Shown here: piece after piece, positions 5,744 through 10,311 of the stretch
Numbering within the stretch: position 1 is the stretch's first letter
Layout: each line of letters begins with the position of its first letter
NCBI GenBank assembly: GCA_015486915.1
Contig: WFQS01000693.1
Coordinates: 1 to 10,311, forward strand
Direction: 5' to 3'
DNA from: Desulfobacteraceae bacterium
Lineage (GTDB): Bacteria; Desulfobacterota; Desulfobacteria; Desulfobacterales; Desulfobacteraceae
Length of the DNA: 10,311 nucleotides
Program-made: the position numbers and the translations under genes
Notes under the pieces: generated by a model
What the model was told of the DNA's origin: nothing
Databases searched by the model: none
Seen by the model: the letters and a program-made list of their open reading frames with translations, nothing else

Positions 5744-5765
5744 TTACATAAGGCCGAACTGGCTC
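5744..5765. repeat. Intergenic repeat copy C (partial)
   Basis: ACATAAGGCCGAACTGG shares the core of copies A and B (CATRAGGCCGA, then two variable bases and TGG) in the same orientation, 128 bases after copy B. Similarity ends at about 5763, and no matching hairpin follows. It is a degenerate or partial copy. Confidence 0.45.
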
Positions 5766-5943
5766 TGACCATAATTTTGATTAAAGAATAAAAGAATTGA
5801 CAAAGAACGGGCAGACTACGCGAAGCCTGGGTGTTTTGCATTGCGTGATTTTTTATTAAAACAAGATAAACAAAGAATGTAGTAGATATGTTGTAATCTG
5901 AAATTTGAATTACAGCTGAGTTTAGAAATGAAGGAGAAAAGGA

Positions 5944-7236
5944 ATGGGGTTTATACCTGAAAATTTAACAAAAGAGAAAATTGAGGATATTCAGTTCAAG
6001 GGACTTAAATGGACATTAAACCATTGTTTGAACAATTCCTCTCTTTATACGGAAAAATATAGAAAAGCAGGAATAAAGGCAGATGATGTGAGGAATTTAT
6101 CTGATCTTGAACATCTTCCTTTTCTTGATAAAAACGATCTTATGGGAGATTATCCGCTTCCATTAAAATCCGTTGAGGACAAGGATGTGGTGAGGATTCA
6201 CGGTTCTTCTGGCACAACGGGAAAAAGAAAAATAATGTGCTACACAAAAAACGATATTGATGTGTGGGCTGATATGTTTGCAAGGTGCTATGAACTTTCC
6301 GGGATGACAAAAAATGACAGGGTGCACATTGCCGTTGGCTATGGACTGTGGACTGCAGGAGCAGGTTTTCAGCTTGGATGTGAAAGATTCGGGGCAATGG
6401 CTGTTCCCATGGGACCTGTGAATACCGACATGCACGTTGAAATGCTTGTTGACATGCAGAGTACAGTGTTCTGTTCCACTGCATCCATGGCCCTTCTCAT
6501 GGCAGAAGAGATAAATACCAGGGGGCTGAAGTCTAAAATAAATCTTAAAAAAATTATACTTGGGGCAGAACGCAGCAGTGACACCATGAGATCTTATATT
6601 AAAGAACTCACCGGCGTTAATCAAATATACGATATATACGGATTAACAGAACTTTACGGTCCTGGAACGGGCCTTGACTGCTCATATCACGAAGGGATTC
6701 ATTTCTGGAATGATCTCTTTATATTTGAAATCATAGATCCTGACACATTAAAACCTGTCCCGGATGGCAAAGAAGGTGAACTTGTAATTACAACTCTGAA
6801 AAAAGAGGCAAGCCCCCTTATCCGTTACCGTACCCATGACATAACAAGGATTATTCCCGGAGAGTGCAGGTGCGGCCTTTCATTTCCAAGACATGGCAGG
6901 ATAATAGGCAGAAGTGATGACATGTTCATATACAGGGCTGTTAATATTTATCCAAGCCAGGTGGATCTTGTTTTAAACACCATTGACGGGATAGGAAGTG
7001 AATACCAGATACATCTTGATCATAATAAAGATGGAAGAGATATGATGACAATCAGGGTTGAAAGGGATTATTCATGTTCATCAGATGATGATAAAGCCCT
7101 TGCAGGACTTGTTGCAGACAAACTCAGAAGGAAACTTCTTGTGAGATCTGAAGTTGAGATATTAGCTTTTCATGAGCTTCCAAGAACCCAGAGAAAGAGT
7201 AAAAGGGTATTTGATCACAGAAATGGAAATAAATAA
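5944..7236 (+). CDS. PaaK-like CoA ligase (phenylacetate-CoA ligase family)
   Basis: This 430-residue AMP-forming ligase has the length usual for PaaK. The ATP-binding loop HGSSGTTGKRK lies at residues 86-96, DIYGLTELYGPG at 230-241, and RYRTHD at 294-299. The PaaK-type segment GRSDDMFIYRAVNIYPSQV lies at 322-340, and the C-terminal lysine loop RTQRKSKRV at 414-422. A CRCG cysteine pair at 308-311 is also usual for the family. The family activates aryl acids, classically phenylacetate, to CoA thioesters through an acyl-AMP. The exact substrate cannot be read from sequence and could be another aromatic or short acid. AAGGAG (5931-5936) sits 7 nt before the ATG. The TRAP transporter genes follow after 21 nt, which suggests that the imported acid is this enzyme's substrate. 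Confidence 0.88.
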   Translation: MGFIPENLTKEKIEDIQFKGLKWTLNHCLNNSSLYTEKYRKAGIKADDVRNLSDLEHLPFLDKNDLMGDYPLPLKSVEDKDVVRIHGSSGTTGKRKIMCYTKNDIDVWADMFARCYELSGMTKNDRVHIAVGYGLWTAGAGFQLGCERFGAMAVPMGPVNTDMHVEMLVDMQSTVFCSTASMALLMAEEINTRGLKSKINLKKIILGAERSSDTMRSYIKELTGVNQIYDIYGLTELYGPGTGLDCSYHEGIHFWNDLFIFEIIDPDTLKPVPDGKEGELVITTLKKEASPLIRYRTHDITRIIPGECRCGLSFPRHGRIIGRSDDMFIYRAVNIYPSQVDLVLNTIDGIGSEYQIHLDHNKDGRDMMTIRVERDYSCSSDDDKALAGLVADKLRRKLLVRSEVEILAFHELPRTQRKSKRVFDHRNGNK

Positions 7237-7257
7237 AAATAAAAAAGGAGATTTATT

Positions 7258-8283
7258 ATGAAAAAATTATCTGTTTTGACAATGGCTGCAGTATTTGCAG
7301 TATTGTTTGTTATGCCGTATTTTTTAGGTGTAAGCACGGGTCAGACAAAATCTGTAACTTTAAATTATGCAAATTTTCCACCGGCACCAACTTTTCCATG
7401 TGTTCAAATGGAAAGGTGGAAAAAACAGGTTGAAAAGAAAACAAACGGCAGGATCAAAATTAATACGTTCCCCGGTGGGACTCTTCTCGGGGCAAAAGGC
7501 ATGATGGATGGCGTTATTGCAGGTCAGGCAGATATCGGGTGCCTGTGCATGGCATATCAGCCCGGACGTTTTACAGTCACCAATGCTGTAAGTCTGCCAC
7601 TTGGTATTCCCGATTCAGAAACGGGAAGCCTTGTTCTTTTAGACCTTTATAGAAAATATAAACCGGTTTCTTTTAATAAGGTGAAAGTACTTACCATGTT
7701 TACATCGGCTCCGGCCAGTATCATGTGCAAAAAACCGGTAAGGACCCTTGCCGATATAAAAGGTGTTGATTTAAGAGCTTCCGGCGGGGCTGCTGCAATT
7801 TTAAGGATCTGGGGTGCAAACCAGATTGGTATGCCAATGTCTGCAACACCTGAAGCCCTTCAAAAAGGTGTTGTTCAGGGGTTGTTTTCATCCCTTGAGG
7901 TGATGAAGGACTTAAAATTTGCCGAGGACTGCAAATTTGTCACCATGACCAACACGGTTGTTTATCCCTTTGCAGTTGTTATGAATTTAAATACATGGAA
8001 ATCTCTGCCTGAAAACACAAAAAAAATTATGGACAATCTTGCAGAAGACCAGGCAGAATGGACGGGAAATTACATGGATTCCCATGTAAGGGATGCCATT
8101 GCATGGTCCAAAAAAGTTCACGGGGTTGAATTCATAAAACTTGATAAAAAAAGTACTGCCAAGTGGAATGCTGTACTGTCCCCAATTGTTGAAAAATGGA
8201 TAGTAAAAGCCGATAAAAAGGGTTTTAAGGGAAAAGAAATTGTAAGTTCAATTAAAACAATGATCGCTGAACATTCAAAATAA
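7258..8283 (+). CDS. dctP: TRAP transporter periplasmic substrate-binding protein (DctP family)
   Basis: This 341-residue secreted binding protein starts with a classical signal peptide: Lys-Lys at residues 2-3, a hydrophobic stretch to about residue 24, and likely cleavage near GVSTGQ (24-29). There is no lipobox cysteine. The mature protein shows the DctP fold signatures: ERWKKQVEKKTNGRIKIN (52-69), FPGGTLLGAKGMMDGVIAGQADIG (71-94) and DIKGVDLRASGG (167-177). Arg173 corresponds to the conserved arginine that holds the ligand carboxylate in the family. MSATPEALQKGVVQG follows at 194-208. It captures an organic acid in the periplasm and hands it to the DctQM permease. AAGGAG (7245-7250) sits 7 nt upstream of the ATG. 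Operon context with the PaaK-like ligase points to an aromatic or related carboxylate, but the ligand is not determined. Confidence 0.92.
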   Translation: MKKLSVLTMAAVFAVLFVMPYFLGVSTGQTKSVTLNYANFPPAPTFPCVQMERWKKQVEKKTNGRIKINTFPGGTLLGAKGMMDGVIAGQADIGCLCMAYQPGRFTVTNAVSLPLGIPDSETGSLVLLDLYRKYKPVSFNKVKVLTMFTSAPASIMCKKPVRTLADIKGVDLRASGGAAAILRIWGANQIGMPMSATPEALQKGVVQGLFSSLEVMKDLKFAEDCKFVTMTNTVVYPFAVVMNLNTWKSLPENTKKIMDNLAEDQAEWTGNYMDSHVRDAIAWSKKVHGVEFIKLDKKSTAKWNAVLSPIVEKWIVKADKKGFKGKEIVSSIKTMIAEHSK

Positions 8284-8295
8284 TGGCAAGTAACA

Positions 8296-8760
8296 ATGGA
8301 TAAATTTTTAAAAAAATTAAACAGCCTCGAGGTGCTTGCCGGGGGCTGTTTACTTGTGCTTATGATGTCTCTTACCTGTGCCAATATCCTGTTAAGGCAG
8401 TTTGGGTTTCCGGTGAGGGGCACTTTTGAGATAATGGGTTTCCTCGGAGCTGTGATTTTTGCCCTTTCCCTTGGGTATTCCCATGAAAAAAAAGAACATC
8501 TCTATGTAAGTATTTTTTTTGACAGATTTCCTGATGTAATAAAAAAGACTGCACAGATAATTAATTCTTTTGTCTGTATCGGTTTTTTTTCCCTGCTTTC
8601 ATGGCAGCTTTTTAAAAAGGCTGTTGTGTTAAAAAATGTTCACGAGGTGTCTGAAACCTTAAGAATCTCCTATTATCCTTTTATACTGGTGTTCTCTTTT
8701 GGAGTTGCTGTACTTGTGCTGCTTTTTATCTATGAACTTTTCATCAAATTCCGGAGATAA
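8296..8760 (+). CDS. dctQ: TRAP transporter small permease (DctQ family)
   Basis: This 154-residue membrane protein has four predicted helices at about 11-32, 45-62, 88-106 and 127-148, the DctQ topology. Family features include ANILLRQFGFPVRGTFEIMGFLGAVIFALSLGYSHEKKEHLYV (29-71): the Arg after helix 1, the Glu at the start of helix 2 and the charged HEKKEH loop. It forms the permease with DctM and couples uptake to a sodium or proton gradient. It starts 12 nt after the dctP stop. The Shine-Dalgarno sequence is poor (GGCAAG region), so translation is probably coupled to dctP. Confidence 0.9.
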   Translation: MDKFLKKLNSLEVLAGGCLLVLMMSLTCANILLRQFGFPVRGTFEIMGFLGAVIFALSLGYSHEKKEHLYVSIFFDRFPDVIKKTAQIINSFVCIGFFSLLSWQLFKKAVVLKNVHEVSETLRISYYPFILVFSFGVAVLVLLFIYELFIKFRR

Positions 8761-8763
8761 AAC

Positions 8764-10068
8764 TTGAATCTAGCATTTATTGGGATTATCGGGATTTTAT
8801 CCCTGTTATTCATACTTTTCTTTTTAGGCATGCCCGTGGGTTTTGCCATGGCAATTGTCGGCTTTGCAGGGTTCTCCCATGTGATAAGCCTCAATGCAGG
8901 TATTAATATGGCAGGCTCTGTATTCTGGTCTGTCTGCTCGAAATACGGTCTCACTGTCATACCTCTTTTTATTTTCATGGGGCAGATCGGATTTTATTCC
9001 GGTGTTAACGAAAGGTTGTATAAATCAGCCTACACCTGGGTGGGACATATCAGGGGAGGCCTTGCCATGGCAACGGTTATGGCGTGCAGTGCCTTTGCTG
9101 CAATATGCGGGTCAAATACTGCAACTGCCGCCACAATGAGTACAGTTGCCCTGCCTGAAATGAAAAAATACGGTTATTCTTCGATATTAAGTACCGGTGC
9201 CATTGCATGCGGTTCAACACTTGGGGTTGTTATCCCACCAAGTATAGTCCTTATTATCATTGGCCTTGCCACTGAGCAGTCCATAGCAAAATTGTTTTAC
9301 GGAGGTATTGGCGCAGGTGTTTTACTGACACTGCTCCTTGCCCTTACCGTGTATATCCTCTGCCTTATTTATCCTGACTGGGGTCCTGTGGGGGAGAAAA
9401 CTTCCTTTAAGGATAAAATACGATCCCTTTCCGGAAGCGTTGAAATGCTTATCCTGTTTTTTCTCATCATGGCAGGTCTGTACTTTGGTTTTTTCACTCC
9501 TGCAGAAGCCGGTGCTGCAGGTTCGTTTTTTGCCATTGTAATAAGTCTTGTAAGAAAAACTCTTTCATGGGCAGATTTTAAAAAAGCAGTCAAAGACACA
9601 TTAAGAATATCATGCATGGTGATCATGCTCATTGCAGGTGCCATGATATTTGGAAGATTCCTTGCCGTGACAAGGATACCATTTGATCTTGCTTCATGGG
9701 TGGCAGGCCTTCATGTATCCGATTCAATAATTATTGTCTGCATAACACTGATTTATATTGCAGGGGGGGCTATTATGGATGCTCTGGCCCTTTTACTTGT
9801 CACAATACCTATTTTTTTCCCCCTTGCCATGAACATGGGCTATGATCCTGTCTGGTTTGCAGTTACAATTACAGTTGTTACAACTCTTGGCGCTGTTACT
9901 CCTCCCGTGGGAGCAACAACATATGTAGTGGCAGGTGTAGCAGATAATGTACCCTTAAAAAATGTCTTTAAGGGGGTTACGCTTTTCCTTCCTGCGTATA
10001 TAATCACCATAGGGCTCTTAATTGCTTTTCCTGCAATTGTTACCTGGTTGCCGGGTTTTATGAAATAA
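8764..10068 (+). CDS. dctM: TRAP transporter large permease (DctM family)
   Basis: This 434-residue polytopic membrane protein has about 12 hydrophobic segments. Signature segments are FLGMPVGFAMAIVGFAG (20-36), GLTVIPLFIFMGQIGFYSGV (62-81), and HIRGGLAMATVMACSAFAAICGSNTATAATM (95-125). Further ones are GSTLGVVIPPSIVLIIIG (150-167) and a C-terminal repeat-like TLGAVTPPVGATTYV. This is the ion-coupled transport subunit. The start is TTG at 8764: GGAG (8753-8756), at the end of dctQ, gives 7-nt spacing, and only 3 bases separate it from the dctQ stop. No earlier ATG exists in this frame, and the next internal Met lies inside the first conserved segment. It is the last gene of the operon. No T-tract terminator follows. 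Confidence 0.93.
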   Translation: MNLAFIGIIGILSLLFILFFLGMPVGFAMAIVGFAGFSHVISLNAGINMAGSVFWSVCSKYGLTVIPLFIFMGQIGFYSGVNERLYKSAYTWVGHIRGGLAMATVMACSAFAAICGSNTATAATMSTVALPEMKKYGYSSILSTGAIACGSTLGVVIPPSIVLIIIGLATEQSIAKLFYGGIGAGVLLTLLLALTVYILCLIYPDWGPVGEKTSFKDKIRSLSGSVEMLILFFLIMAGLYFGFFTPAEAGAAGSFFAIVISLVRKTLSWADFKKAVKDTLRISCMVIMLIAGAMIFGRFLAVTRIPFDLASWVAGLHVSDSIIIVCITLIYIAGGAIMDALALLLVTIPIFFPLAMNMGYDPVWFAVTITVVTTLGAVTPPVGATTYVVAGVADNVPLKNVFKGVTLFLPAYIITIGLLIAFPAIVTWLPGFMK

Positions 10069-10102
10069 TTTCAAATATTCAGTAAATTTAAGATCCGTCT
10101 TA

Positions 10103-10137
10103 TGCCTATACCATTTTTCCTGCCTATAACCATTTCC
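10103..10137. repeat. Imperfect tandem duplication downstream of dctM
   Basis: TGCCTATACCATTTTTCC (10103-10120) is followed directly by TGCCTATAACCATTTCC (10121-10137). The units differ by an added A and a shorter T-run. It may be a slippage product in untranslated sequence; no function is assigned. Confidence 0.5.
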
Positions 10138-10181
10138 TGTGGAGGAACAGGCTGTAATGATGTTAAGGATCGAAAATTTTA

Positions 10182-10311
10182 TAAGTTGAACGAGATTGCT
10201 TGTCTTCCGGCCCATCTACTTCGTTGCATCAAAGGCCGAATACGTTGAGTATGCAACCTTTAATGCGCCTTGTACATGGGCCGGAATTCTGCGCTATTTC
10301 TGTTCAACTTA
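10182..10311. repeat. Large imperfect palindromic element (MITE- or REP-like), reaching the window edge
   Basis: The ends are perfect inverted copies: TAAGTTGAAC (10182-10191) and GTTCAACTTA (10302-10311). Further in, TTCCGGCCCATCTAC (10205-10219) pairs with GTACATGGGCCGGAA (10272-10286) with one mismatch. The centre (10226-10266) is an 18-position stem with 14 pairs around the loop GTTGA: GCATCAAAGG with CCTTTAATGC outside, ATAC with GTAT inside. No open frame of useful size is present. The whole 130 bases could form a cruciform or a long RNA hairpin. The element may continue past the window edge. It begins about 113 bases after dctM and could act as its transcript end. Confidence 0.7.

Larger units (their letters stand above)
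5617..5943. other. Gene-free stretch between the TrpR-like gene and the CoA ligase operon
   Basis: No plausible gene is seen here. A minus-strand frame (5841-5611) is made mostly of the repeat copies and hairpins and is not credible. The stretch holds repeat copies B and C and the 9-bp inverted repeat at 5665-5705. A TTGACA at 5797-5802 is a good -35 hexamer, but no acceptable -10 follows at 16-18 bases. TTGCGT at about 5841 followed after 17 bases by AGATAA is weak. The operon promoter therefore cannot be placed with confidence. No CTAG-type trp operator half-site is present. Confidence 0.5.

Noticed and set aside
5611..5841. Minus-strand 76-codon frame in the gap after the TrpR-like gene
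   Set aside because: It consists mainly of repeat copies B and C and the inverted repeat. There is no ribosome binding site and no recognisable domain; it is a repeat-derived frame.
5826..5842. Possible sigma-54 promoter (GG...GC) before the ligase operon
   Set aside because: Spacing between the GG and GC elements is 7 bases, not the required 10.
5617..5943. Canonical trp operator before the ligase operon
   Set aside because: No CTAG half-sites occur in the stretch.
10136..10151. CCTGT/ACAGG hairpin as terminator of the TRAP operon
   Set aside because: The stem is only 5 bp and no T-run follows.

Overview
The window comes from a low-to-medium GC bacterial chromosome. Gene content (a TRAP solute transporter, a phenylacetate-CoA-ligase-like enzyme, LarB, class II tRNA-Ser genes with encoded CCA) and the AT-rich coding style fit an anaerobic Desulfobacterota bacterium, probably a Desulfobacteraceae-type sulfate reducer. 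This placement is inferred from gene style only; no marker gene is present.

Left third (1-3100). The window opens inside the C-terminal end of a large, probably exported, Ig-like-fold protein (2-901). It is followed by a frameshifted and truncated IS66-type transposase remnant (939-1348). A gene-free stretch of about 450 bases then carries small palindromes, nested inverted repeats and recurring AATAGGCGA boxes. These lie directly upstream of an actin-like (ParM/Alp-type) ATPase (1804-2970). No ParR-like partner is visible, so this may be a reduced or diverged DNA-segregation locus, possibly of plasmid or mobile origin.

Middle (3100-5620). larB (3102-3866), for nickel-pincer cofactor synthesis, converges on a minus-strand transcription unit. 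That unit runs strong promoter -> tRNA-Ser(UGA) -> tRNA-Ser(GCU) -> a LegB-type NAD-dependent nucleotide-sugar 4,6-dehydratase (4951-3941). The dehydratase start codon lies only 9 nt after the tRNA CCA and has no Shine-Dalgarno sequence. Divergent to the tRNAs is a small TrpR-like repressor (5344-5616) with a perfect 8-bp dyad in its upstream region.

Right half (5620-10311). After a repeat-rich, gene-free stretch comes a tight four-gene operon. It encodes a PaaK-like aryl-acid CoA ligase (5944-7236) and the three parts of a TRAP transporter: DctP (7258-8283), DctQ (8296-8760) and DctM (8764-10068, TTG start). The transporter probably imports a carboxylic acid that the ligase converts to its CoA thioester. 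The TrpR-like protein just upstream is a plausible but unproven regulator.

Two families of non-coding repeats stand out. One is a short motif (core GCCATRAGGCCGA) found right after the parM-like and trpR-like stop codons, with a weaker third copy. The other is a roughly 130-bp imperfect palindrome (10182-10311) with 10-bp perfect ends, which closes the window. I see no CRISPR array, rRNA, integrase or defence system.
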